Shown here one piece after another: positions 8,386 to 16,741 of a stretch of 64,000 nucleotides of DNA (the first letter of the stretch is position 1; each line of letters opens with the position of its first letter). The position numbers and the translations under genes are program-made. The stretch covers positions 62,001 through 126,000 of the forward strand of contig NZ_AFWJ01000289.1 in NCBI RefSeq assembly GCF_000222685.1, given 5' to 3'. The notes beneath the pieces were generated by a model. It worked only from the letters and a program-made list of their open reading frames with translations. It ran no database searches and had not been told where the DNA came from. Source of the stretch: Vibrio nigripulchritudo ATCC 27043. Lineage in GTDB: Bacteria > Pseudomonadota > Gammaproteobacteria > Enterobacterales > Vibrionaceae.

Positions 8386-8796
8386 ATGGAAATGAACACG
8401 CCTGAAGCTCAACAATGGAAAGAGCGGATCGATAGCATTCTGAATGACGCTATTTCATCTGGCGAGAAGATCCATATGCCTTGGCTGGTTGAACAGCTCG
8501 CTTATCCAAATCGGAAAAAACTCGAACGCGATTTTCGTCGTTATCTGGATACGACGTATTGCGAATACTTAAATAAAATGAGACTTCATATCGCCAGCAG
8601 GATGCTGTGTCATGAGAATGTTTCAGTAAAGGCTGTTGCTTTGTCTAGTGGTTACCAAAACCCTGCGACGTTTTGCAATGCGTTTAAACGCGTTTTTGGT
8701 ACGGGACCTTCTCAATACAGAACGGAAATGATTGAACACTTCCACCAATACGGCTGCCCTTATGCTAACGGGATTTGCAAGAAAAAACTGAATTAA
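8386..8796 (+). CDS. Small AraC-type DNA-binding protein
   Basis: The 136-residue protein consists almost entirely of an AraC/XylS DNA-binding domain with two helix-turn-helix units. The first is around MPWLVEQLAYPNRKKLERDF. The second is the classic VSVKAVALSSGYQNPATFCNAFKRVFGTGPSQYR segment near 83-116. It lacks a ligand-binding domain, so it may act constitutively or through its expression level. The start has a GGAG site. It lies between the iron-linked protease operon and the DUF1566 operon and could regulate either, but there is no direct evidence. The C-terminus has three cysteines (YGCPYANGICKKK and one earlier in TTYCEY). Confidence 0.85.
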   Translation: MEMNTPEAQQWKERIDSILNDAISSGEKIHMPWLVEQLAYPNRKKLERDFRRYLDTTYCEYLNKMRLHIASRMLCHENVSVKAVALSSGYQNPATFCNAFKRVFGTGPSQYRTEMIEHFHQYGCPYANGICKKKLN

Positions 8797-8882
8797 CCGA
8801 ATCACAAATCACGTTACACGCAAAACAGACTCTACACTTTACTGGCTTAAGTTGGCTGCCAGTATTTTGTGTTACCTATAAA

Positions 8883-8908
8883 AAACCCTCGCATTGCTGC
8901 GAGGGTTT
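8883..8908. terminator. Bidirectional terminator (AraC gene / DUF1566 gene)
   Basis: AAACCCTCGCA, loop TTGC, TGCGAGGGTTT with flanking A and T runs, between convergent genes. Confidence 0.85.
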
Positions 8909-8921
8909 CTTTTGACTCTGA

Positions 8922-9452
8922 TTATTGTACTGGTACTACTTCCCGAACGAACAAGACTCGGCTACCGGATCCGTTGTTTCGATTGACCGCTCCAATATCG
9001 CCAATATTGTCAACTTGCCAAATGAGACTCTGATAATATTGAGCGGGGGTAGAGCTCCAAAGCTTCGCTTTTTCATGAATACTTGGGAATACTGTTGTAT
9101 TCACCGCCGGGCGAGAACAGCCGACCTCTACAATAGAAACCAACTCTTTAATGTTAGGTAATCGCCAGTCAGAATAACCAGCATAAGTCGAGGCTTCAGC
9201 GCTCTCTAGTGCTTCAAACCACTTATGGTGAACATCACCCACTTTGACACAGTCAGAAGTCGTGTTGTCCCACTCTTTGCCCAGAGTGCAACGCGTCCAC
9301 ATCAAGTTGGTCATGTTATCAACGGCAGTGCCATCAGCACCCAAAGTGAATCGATTAGCAGTTGCGGTAGCTTCCAGGTTCTCCTGGTATTCACACGCGC
9401 CTGCAGTCGCAGAAATCATTAACGCCACTGGCGCAATCCATTTCAGGTTCAT
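8922..9452 (-). CDS. Secreted DUF1566 (Lcl C-terminal-like) protein
   Basis: The 176-residue product has a Sec signal peptide (MNLKWIAPVALMISATAGA before CEYQ) followed by one DUF1566/Lcl_C domain. Recognisable segments are NMTNLMWTRC, the WFEALESAE helix, the diagnostic YSDWRLPNIKELVSIVEVG, and the closing GSRVLFVREV strand. The fold is related to the Lcl collagen-like adhesins of Legionella, but no biochemical role is established for the domain alone. Its ATG overlaps the stop of the upstream lipoprotein gene in a TAATG junction, implying translational coupling, and both proteins carry the same domain. It shares the Fur-box promoter of that gene. Confidence 0.8.
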   Translation of the reverse strand: MNLKWIAPVALMISATAGACEYQENLEATATANRFTLGADGTAVDNMTNLMWTRCTLGKEWDNTTSDCVKVGDVHHKWFEALESAEASTYAGYSDWRLPNIKELVSIVEVGCSRPAVNTTVFPSIHEKAKLWSSTPAQYYQSLIWQVDNIGDIGAVNRNNGSGSRVLFVREVVPVQ

Positions 9453-11272
9453 TACTGTGCTCCTCCTGCATTCTGCTCTGGCTGCGCAACTAAACGGATG
9501 TAGTTACGATCATCTTTGAACTGGTTTGGCAGACCTTCATAGAAATGGAATACTTTGACAATATTCCCAACGTACGAAGGGTATTGGTACTGGCCACGAG
9601 TTGCCTGAGAAGTCCAGTAGGTCCCATCTTTGGTATCTGGGAAGAAATTCGTATCAATCATTGCGGTATTCTTTTCAGCACCAAAATCCACAATAGAAAT
9701 TAACTGATAGAAGGTAGGTAATGACCAGGTGTTAATGCCACAGTAACCAGCTGCATTTGTTGCTTCAACGTAAGCCTTAGTATCGCAGTCAGAACCTGAG
9801 CAGTAACCGCCATTCTGAAGCCCTTCGTTACCGCCATTTCGTGTTGGATCCGGGTTATACCAAGTGTAGGTATTGGTGTTGTCATGCAAACCGGTTTTGT
9901 CGCTCTTGACCTGCCAGATAAGTCCAGTGTGGTTATCTTTCACACAATCCCATTCTGTTGCTGATACGGGTAGAGCATTCCCTTCGTTGTCCAGCTTAGA
10001 GAAATCAAATCCTGCTCGACCACTGCCAACTTTTGCCAGCCTGCCTTCTTTTGCAAGCACGTCACGACCGAAGTGACCATCCTGATTTGCAGGAATGGAT
10101 AAGCCTTCGTCATCTGTCAGCAAGGTGCAGTCAACACGGTTATTGTCTTTAAATTCAACAGGACCGCCGCCCGGAATAGGTGCAACGATGATGTCAGAAG
10201 CGTCGTTTGCACACAGATTAGCCCCGGTATCGTTCAGTATTAAGTCACCTTCAGGCGCTGGACGATCGGTCGGCTCTACTGTCAGGGTAAACTCCGCCGA
10301 AGCACTGCGACCGAACGCATCCGTTGCTGTTGCTCGAATGGCGATATCTGCAATCGTGTTTGAGTAAGGAACAACGGCTGTTGCTTGTGGGGTTTCGGTG
10401 TCTTTCAACCATACCGCTGGTCCCACACCGACCTGCTCCCATTTGTAAGTCAGGGTTACAGGATCTGCATAACTGGTCACAACAAGCGGCATCGCAATCT
10501 CAACACCACCAGGGTGATTACCCAGTGCAGACGCTGCTACTTCTGGAGGTAGCGGGCGCACAGTGACAAGCTGTGTCTCTGTAGACACAAAACCTTCATT
10601 ATCCGTCGCAGATAACTTGAACGTCAGTTCCACTGGCGGATTGTGCCCGACATTTGGTGTCGCAAAGGTCGCTTTACCAGTCTCACCAACGATCAGCTCA
10701 ACCGTTGGTTCTTCACCGACAATCACCTGCTCCCATGCCAGAGATACGACTTCACCATCATCGGTCGCCGACCCAACCAGTTCAAAGTTGTGCCCACCAT
10801 CAACTTCACCATTCTGAGAAACCACAACCGTTGGTTTCGCACCAAATGGGTAAACAGTAACGGCGACTTCCTGCTTCACTGCCGAGTTATGTCCGTCATT
10901 GACACTGACTTCAAAAACAAGCGTTTCTTCTTGCTGCACATCCGGCGCTTCAAAGTTCAGTGTGTCATTGACTTTAGTAAGTGGCACAGCAGGACCACTT
11001 TTTTGTCCCCAGCGAATGTCCAGTTTGTCATCTTCCGCATCCTTGGCTTCCACACGGATACTGACGATCGAACCTTCGCTTTGGCGTTCGGGTGCCGAAA
11101 TCGCAAGTGTTGGTGGCACGTTTACTGGTTGTTTGGTTGATGTCGGTGGCGTAACCGGGGTATCGGGTACCGCTGAAGAAGACGAGTCACCGCCCCCACA
11201 TCCCACCAGTGCGGTACTGACAGCCAGAGCAATCGAGGTCGATTTGAACTGTGGCCAGTATCTGAAAGTCAT
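9452..11272 (-). CDS. Lipoprotein with three Ig/PKD-like repeats and a C-terminal DUF1566 domain
   Basis: Starting at ATG 11272 (TGAGGA eight bases upstream; an upstream TTG is less likely), the product has 606 residues. A lipobox ALVGC gives lipidated C25, followed by a Ser/Pro/Thr-rich linker. Three beta-sandwich repeats of about 90 residues follow (about 50-140, 145-235 and 240-330), each beginning with PP or KP and ending with a VTV strand; the third is less regular. Residues from about 420 to the end form a DUF1566 domain with WDCVKDNHTGLIWQVK, NTWSLPTFYQLISIVDFG and NYIRLVAQPE. This looks like a surface-displayed binding lipoprotein. It lies just downstream of the TonB receptor gene, but with its own Fur-box promoter. 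Function unknown. Confidence 0.8.
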   Translation of the reverse strand: MTFRYWPQFKSTSIALAVSTALVGCGGGDSSSSAVPDTPVTPPTSTKQPVNVPPTLAISAPERQSEGSIVSIRVEAKDAEDDKLDIRWGQKSGPAVPLTKVNDTLNFEAPDVQQEETLVFEVSVNDGHNSAVKQEVAVTVYPFGAKPTVVVSQNGEVDGGHNFELVGSATDDGEVVSLAWEQVIVGEEPTVELIVGETGKATFATPNVGHNPPVELTFKLSATDNEGFVSTETQLVTVRPLPPEVAASALGNHPGGVEIAMPLVVTSYADPVTLTYKWEQVGVGPAVWLKDTETPQATAVVPYSNTIADIAIRATATDAFGRSASAEFTLTVEPTDRPAPEGDLILNDTGANLCANDASDIIVAPIPGGGPVEFKDNNRVDCTLLTDDEGLSIPANQDGHFGRDVLAKEGRLAKVGSGRAGFDFSKLDNEGNALPVSATEWDCVKDNHTGLIWQVKSDKTGLHDNTNTYTWYNPDPTRNGGNEGLQNGGYCSGSDCDTKAYVEATNAAGYCGINTWSLPTFYQLISIVDFGAEKNTAMIDTNFFPDTKDGTYWTSQATRGQYQYPSYVGNIVKVFHFYEGLPNQFKDDRNYIRLVAQPEQNAGGAQ

Positions 11273-11332
11273 GCTTCTATCCTCAAGCAACTAAAAAATC
11301 CACCTTAATTTACGTGAATCCATTTAGATGTT

Positions 11333-11351
11333 AATGAGAATCAATTTCATT
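11333..11351 (-). promoter_or_regulatory. Candidate Fur box, DUF1566 lipoprotein operon
   Basis: AATGAGAATCAATTTCATT matches 15 of 16 fixed positions of AATGAnAATnATTnTCATT. It lies about 60 bases upstream of the lipoprotein start at 11272, a normal distance for Fur repression of the promoter. Confidence 0.7.
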
Positions 11352-11448
11352 ATTGGAATTTCGATTTCATATTAAGACAGAAGAGTTATATCTTTTATAT
11401 TCAGTATGTTATGCGAAATTTACATATGAACTGGGAGGACTATTAATC

Positions 11449-11470
11449 GCACCCAGAATGACTGGGTGCG
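11449..11470 (-). terminator. Hairpin after the TonB-receptor gene
   Basis: CGCACCCAG and CTGGGTGCG form a perfect 9-base-pair stem with a 5-base loop, 8 bases after the receptor stop. The tail is ATTAATAG on the minus strand, not a strong T-run, so termination may be partial. Confidence 0.55.
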
Positions 11471-11477
11471 AGGAAGG

Positions 11478-13540
11478 TTAGTAAGACAAAGTCAGGTTAG
11501 CGAAATATGAACGACCTAAACCATCAAGAGCACCATAAGGTTCATGGTAAACCTTGTTGGTCAGGTTACGAACACCCGCATTCAGTTTTGCCGCTTTATA
11601 GCTGAAACCAAAGTACAGGTTGTAGAGATCAAATGCATCGAAACCATCCACTTGCTTAACCTCTGGTTTGTCTGTCACCCATCTGGCATTAAGTTTGATC
11701 CAGGGGCGAAAATCGGGATTATCAAAACGATAGGTAGCTTCGGTCATTAACTCCCAAGGTCTGGATTGGTGCCCGACGAAAGGATCTTCGGAAGACATCT
11801 CGTTGTAAGACAGGTTACCCAGAATTTCGAACTGACGAGACAGCTTATGATGCGCTAACAGCTCAACCCCTTTGTTGGTGACATTTTTGGCGTTGTAGAA
11901 TTCGATGTGTGTTTCGAAAAAGTCGCGTTCCTGATTGTTAAAGTCCCCCGTTAACGGGTCACATTTACCTAGCTGGATACACAGTTCTAAAGCTGCCTGA
12001 TTCTTAATTGCTCTTTTTCTTTTGTATTGATAAAAGATGAGAAATCATTCTGGAAAATCGCCGCAGACACAAATAAGTCGTCACTCAGGTATTTCCACGC
12101 CAGTTCATAGTTATCAGCGCTTTCTGCTTCACAGTTATCAAAACACCCTCTGAAGTGATCAAACGCAACGCGTTCGTAAACACTCGGTTGGCGATGAGTT
12201 TTCGCGTAGTTAACCGTTACATTTTGATTGGGTGTAAGCGAGTAAACCGCCCCCAACGAATAGGTTGGTGTTGAGTCTGTCTGCTCTGGCAAACATCCAA
12301 GTAACCCTTCTAATTGACAGCGAAGTTCTTTGTTTTCACCTTTTCGAAAGGTCTTATTGATTTTCCAGTGATTGAAACGGATACCCGGCGTAACGGTCAG
12401 GTCACCGAAGTACCAGTTCGACGACCAGAATGCCGCGTAATAATCCTGCGAGGCACTGACTTTATTGTCTGCCGTATCTTTGATCAGCTCTCCGCCAAAG
12501 ATATGATCTCCCCCCAGCCAGTTAAGCTCGGCACGAAGACCAAAAGTGTCGCTCGTTAAGGTGTTTTCCACCGTATTGGTCACCGAATTGATTTCACTTC
12601 GGTTGTACGAAACAATCAGGTTTTCAAAGCGATAAAGTTGAGGCAGCCGATAGGTCACACTGATGCTGTCGCGTTTTAGTTCATCCGTTCTTAATACACT
12701 AGCGCTAGAGCCATGAGTGAAATTAATGTCTTCGCCCTGATAGTTGGCATAAGAAGCATCTATACGACCAAGCTGTCCGCCATCGTAAAATACATTCAAC
12801 GCTGCGGCTTTGTCTTTGTATCCAAGATCGAGAATCTGGTTATCCCCTTCCCTCTCCTGAATCAGATTACTGTCTTCTAACGTTTTATCTAGCTTGCCTT
12901 TGTCGGCAACTTTGTAACCTTTGGCGACGTTTTTGCTACCAGACAATCGCAACCCAAAACCGTTGTATGCGGTTGAAACACCCGCATGTTGAGATGTTTT
13001 TTCATACCCTTCGTCATAACCAAACTTAAGCTGTCCCTTAAGATGATCTTCAGTGTTGTCCTGCAAAGTATTGATGTTAACAATACCCCCGGAAGCACCC
13101 GGGTCAAAAATGACAGCCGGGCTGCCTTTGATGACTTCAATGGACTCCACGGTGTTAATGTCGTTCAGGTTTCCTTCTCCACCCCCACTGTGCGTCATAC
13201 CCTGATTCGAGATTTTCACCCCATCAACCACATAAAGGACTCGCTCTCCGGATAACCCGCGGATGCTGACCTGTTTGGAAAATGCTCCCTGATCGGTTAC
13301 CCGAACATTAGACACACTGCGCAGTGCATCCTTAATATCACCAGCGGATTTCTCATCCAACTCTTGTCTGCCGATGTACTCAGAAGAAAAGCTTTGCTCA
13401 AACACTTCTGTGTTTTTGGTCCACGTATCATCGTTTGGAGCTGCGGTTCCCACAACGGTTACCTTCTCGACAGACTCGTCGCTGTTCGCCAGAGCAGTAG
13501 GAGGCACAGACAATAAAAAAAGTGGAATTACATACTTCAT
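11478..13540 (-). pseudogene. TonB-dependent outer-membrane receptor, frameshifted
   Basis: Two frames together encode one receptor of about 687 residues. The first (13540 to 11987) gives a signal peptide (ends ALAN), the TonB-box region VEKVTVVGT, the plug domain with VSIRGLSGERVLYVVDGVKI and IEVIKGSPAVIFDPGASGGIVNI, and part of the barrel, then stops at 11987-11989. The barrel continues without interruption in another frame (QAALELCIQLGKCDPLTGDF, then LLAHHKL, to the C-terminal FANLTLSY ending in aromatic Y). The switch lies near 12011-12023, in the A-rich minus-strand run AAAAGAAAAAG; one extra A would restore the frame. The segment HRQPSVYERVAF with NYELAWKY resembles receptors for heme or iron-binding proteins, although a clear FRAP/NPNL box was not found. 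It could be a pseudogene, a slippage or phase-variable gene, or a sequencing error. Confidence 0.85.
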
Positions 13541-13556
13541 TTATTCAATCCAAGAG

Positions 13557-13577
13557 AAAAGCCTCCCGAGGGAGGCT
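13557..13577 (-). terminator. Intergenic hairpin between the 935-residue lipoprotein and TonB-receptor genes
   Basis: AGCCTCCC and GGGAGGCT form a perfect inverted repeat followed by TTTTCTC on the minus strand, between two same-direction genes 57 bases apart. It may reduce receptor transcription relative to the lipoprotein. Confidence 0.65.
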
Positions 13578-13597
13578 AGATAATTAGGGTTAGTGAC

Positions 13598-16405
13598 TTA
13601 GTAGTACAGCCAGGATGCAAATGGAAGTTGGTCGATGGTGTCTACACTGCCAGGTTTATCTGCCTGTCCTGCCACCATAAACCACTGGTGTCGACCAGGA
13701 TCTACTCGTAATCCGAAGGCTGTTCCCAGCCCGGCAATAGGTAAACCAGATCCAGCACCAAGTACTGACTGGACAGGAGATCCAGGCGCATGATCAGCAA
13801 TATTGGCGTCAATGACAGTATCGGTTGTCAGGTTTTTAAGCTCACCAGTCACAGCGTCCCAGGCCAGAACTTGCCCTTCTATGCGTCCGTCGTCGTAGCG
13901 AGCAGACAAAGTAAAGTAGCTTCGACCAACCGTTTCAGACACTTTCTTCTGAGTTTCCGTATTGAAGCCGTATAAGGTGTATTGATGGCCAACACCCCAT
14001 CCGCCTGGCTGTTTCAGGATGTTGACGTAAAGTACGCCATTGATGCTGAAAGGAGGTAAACGGCGTGCAACAAAGTATTTAATATTTCGCTTACTGGCGA
14101 GAAGACCATCCATCGCTTTGCTGCCATTCGATGAATCAAATACGTAGCCGTAATCTAGGTTGAAACAACCAAATCCACGATCTGGCGTACAGGAACCACC
14201 ACCCGGAATACCGTCGTAACTTGCAATTTCAAGGTATACACGACCATGCTCGGCGGTAATCAGGTTGATATGTCCACCAATGGCTTCACCGTATGAGTTG
14301 TTCCCTTGATCAATACCATCACCGGTATCAAATAGTTTTACCGCCTCTGTACCAGTAAACTTCACTACCTGACCATTCTTGTGCATATTGAGCGCCATAG
14401 CATATGGCGTACCTTTGAAAATGGTGTCGATCGGTGTGTCGATGTCTAGATCGTAGTTGATCGCAGCAAACGCATTATCTCCCTGCTGAAGACGAGTTGT
14501 AATACCTGACAAAGCAGTAAAGTTATTTAGGATTACACCAGCGCCGTGACCATCTGAACTGATGAGATGGTGCTCAGAATCAAACACGGCTGGGTAAGTT
14601 GCTCCTGTTACTTCGGTAAAGGTTTCAGTGACCTTGTCCAAAGCATAGAACTTGTTGCTGCCATGCTTAGTAAAGTATACGTGCGTGTTATTAGTGGCCG
14701 TGTGGTAAAAATCACCATCAGCTATTGAACGACAGTTCTCCAAATGCGTATCGCACATTTTTAGGTAACGTCTATCGTCATGACCTGAAGGATAGGTAGA
14801 TGCGGTATGCGGAGCTTCATGGCTTACCAGTACTTTGTCTGTCTTACCTTGGTTGTTAGTCAGAATGGTCAGCGGGCGACCTGTCGTTGCCTTACCATCA
14901 GACAATCTGACCGTCAGTTCGGCATGTAACTTGTCCTTAGACAACTCACCACGAAGTGGATCCGCCAAAGATTCAAATGCCGTTACCTGAACATAAGAGT
15001 TAAACTTGTCATTCAGATTATCCACCACACGGAAGGACTTTCCGACCACATTTACGCGGTCTGTTATCGCAGCAGGAATCATGCTTGAGTCGAAAATGGT
15101 CCAGTCTTGAGAAGGTCTATTAACGTCATAAGACAAAAGTGCGTTATCAAACGAGAATTGGTACTCGTAATCTTTCCCCATGTAGTCTTTTGCGGTGCGG
15201 GTTTCCTGATGAGTATCAGGGTCAAGAACGATACCATAAGCGCGAGAATGGAAGACTGTTTTTCCGCCTTGTCGCTCACCGTTGAAGATAAATGCGCGGT
15301 TACCCGTTATCACATTGGTTTTCACAACACTTTGCGTATTATTGTCGGTGTTATGAACGATAAGCTGTTTGTTGTTGGTGACTGAATTAGGCACCGTGTA
15401 ATACATCAGGCTCAAGTTGTTGTTTGCAGTGGTGTCTGTATCCAGAGATATAAATGGAAACTTCGTCACATCAAACGTTTCTTTACTCAAACTCGATAAC
15501 GTCAAACGCTTTTCACTAGGATCTATACCGAACTTTATAGAAGCCAATATTTCTTCTGGCTGAAGTGTGACTCTGCTATTTGCTACAGCAAGAGATAAGA
15601 AGTGTTCAACAAGTGCGGTAATATTTCTTTCTACAACTTCTGGCAGTGGAGAAGCTGGATCAATCGTGATATTTGCAATATCTAAAATCGTAGAGCGAAT
15701 GTTGGCTTTAATGAACGTTGTCACAAGTTCGCTGTTTGCGGTCTCAATACCTTGATATACGCTTTCCAACTTGTGCTTAGTTGCTTCCCTGTCTTTTAAA
15801 ATCACATCCAGATCAGACAGTGAAAGACCAGAAACTTCATCCAGACCCGCCACAATTTGTGAATAAGGCACTCCGGATTTCAGAAGTAATGTGATTTTGA
15901 ATGCGAGTTTCTGCAGCTCGGATTTACTTGCCGGATCCAGTAGCAGTTCTGTGTTGCCTAGCTTGTTTATTAAACTTTGGAGTTCGCCAGCTTCAAGCGT
16001 GCTGCCAAGAAGTGTTGTTAATGGAGAAACCACCAGCTTGGAATTGTCAGCAAATGCCTTGATAGGTGCTGATAATTTAATCCCTTTGAACGACAACCCG
16101 GTTTGTGTGTCTTTACCTTCTGTAGCAGAAAGGTACAGATCATTTGGATTAAGAGAACCATCGAATTCCAGAGTAAAACGACCAACCTGATTCGTCGTCG
16201 CTGTTGCCAGCGCAATACCCGACTGATTAAACAGGGTCACTTTTGCGTTGGCAATTGCTGGGTCAGAAACCACACCGGCAACCGACTGTTTTGGTCCGGT
16301 AGTTGAGTCGACGGAATTGTCGGAGCCTGAACCACATCCGGTCAGGGCAAGGGAAGAACCTAATATCGCAGAAGATATAAGCGTTCGGCTGAGGACTTTG
16401 TCCAT
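13598..16405 (-). CDS. Large lipoprotein of unknown function, iron-linked
   Basis: The 935-residue product starts at an ATG with an AGGAAGGAAA site. The lipobox ALTGC gives lipidated C24, followed by a Gly/Ser/Asp linker. Residues about 40-110 look like a carboxypeptidase-regulatory-like beta domain (GVVSDPAIANAKVTLFNQSG). About 110-320 is mainly helical, beginning near VVSPLTTLLGSTLEAGEL. The remainder is a long beta-rich region with repeated short strands, plausibly a propeller (HVYFTKHGSNKFYALDK, GQVVKFTGTEAVKLFD, QYTLYGFNTETQKK). It ends in FASWLYY. It lies directly upstream of a TonB-dependent receptor and behind a strong Fur box, as expected for a surface co-receptor lipoprotein, but it has no TbpB-like features that I can identify. 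Function unknown. Confidence 0.75.
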   Translation of the reverse strand: MDKVLSRTLISSAILGSSLALTGCGSGSDNSVDSTTGPKQSVAGVVSDPAIANAKVTLFNQSGIALATATTNQVGRFTLEFDGSLNPNDLYLSATEGKDTQTGLSFKGIKLSAPIKAFADNSKLVVSPLTTLLGSTLEAGELQSLINKLGNTELLLDPASKSELQKLAFKITLLLKSGVPYSQIVAGLDEVSGLSLSDLDVILKDREATKHKLESVYQGIETANSELVTTFIKANIRSTILDIANITIDPASPLPEVVERNITALVEHFLSLAVANSRVTLQPEEILASIKFGIDPSEKRLTLSSLSKETFDVTKFPFISLDTDTTANNNLSLMYYTVPNSVTNNKQLIVHNTDNNTQSVVKTNVITGNRAFIFNGERQGGKTVFHSRAYGIVLDPDTHQETRTAKDYMGKDYEYQFSFDNALLSYDVNRPSQDWTIFDSSMIPAAITDRVNVVGKSFRVVDNLNDKFNSYVQVTAFESLADPLRGELSKDKLHAELTVRLSDGKATTGRPLTILTNNQGKTDKVLVSHEAPHTASTYPSGHDDRRYLKMCDTHLENCRSIADGDFYHTATNNTHVYFTKHGSNKFYALDKVTETFTEVTGATYPAVFDSEHHLISSDGHGAGVILNNFTALSGITTRLQQGDNAFAAINYDLDIDTPIDTIFKGTPYAMALNMHKNGQVVKFTGTEAVKLFDTGDGIDQGNNSYGEAIGGHINLITAEHGRVYLEIASYDGIPGGGSCTPDRGFGCFNLDYGYVFDSSNGSKAMDGLLASKRNIKYFVARRLPPFSINGVLYVNILKQPGGWGVGHQYTLYGFNTETQKKVSETVGRSYFTLSARYDDGRIEGQVLAWDAVTGELKNLTTDTVIDANIADHAPGSPVQSVLGAGSGLPIAGLGTAFGLRVDPGRHQWFMVAGQADKPGSVDTIDQLPFASWLYY

Positions 16406-16448
16406 GAAATTTTCCTTCCTGTTGTCGCGGAAGGGACTTTCTACATCA

Positions 16449-16467
16449 AATGATAATAAATCTCATT
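16449..16467 (-). promoter_or_regulatory. Candidate Fur box, lipoprotein-TonB receptor operon
   Basis: AATGATAATAAATCTCATT matches 15 of 16 fixed positions of AATGAnAATnATTnTCATT, 43 bases upstream of the lipoprotein ATG. Confidence 0.75.
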
Positions 16468-16585
16468 TTTATTGATTTTGTTTTTAGACAGCCAGTCTCC
16501 GAGAAATAACGTTAGCCCTTGTAGGGTCTTGTCTCACTTATTCTGAATTAAATCACCCATGCAGGACACTAACTGGTATGAACTG

Positions 16586-16726
16586 TTATCGATTTTTTTG
16601 TCGCCTGCACCGATGGGAACAATACTTCACTTCATCCCAGTTCTTCTCCCACTTTTTTCGCCATGTAAAGGGTCGCTGGCATGTCAGGCAGATTTTTTCT
16701 GCCAGATACGGTTTCTTGTGAGTCAT
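16586..16726 (-). CDS. DUF2256 small zinc-ribbon-like protein
   Basis: A 46-residue frame from ATG 16726 to TAA 16588-16586 encodes a protein with the DUF2256 pattern: a short basic start ([11 protein letters not shown]), [28 protein letters not shown], and a basic end (RRQKNR). The two pairs CxxC and CxxxC should bind zinc. It begins 15 bases after the cry-DASH stop on the same strand, so the two are probably one operon. DUF2256 genes are often found next to cryptochrome or photolyase genes. The function of the family is unknown to me. The gene is below the size limits used by many gene finders. Confidence 0.85.
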   Translation of the reverse strand: MTHKKPYLAEKICLTCQRPFTWRKKWEKNWDEVKYCSHRCRRQKNR

Positions 16727-16741
16727 ACTAGAGTCTGTGAC

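Noticed and set aside
11478-11798. Separate small outer-membrane protein of 106 residues
   Set aside because: The frame is open well upstream of its first ATG and continues the TonB receptor barrel; it is the 3' part of the frameshifted gene.
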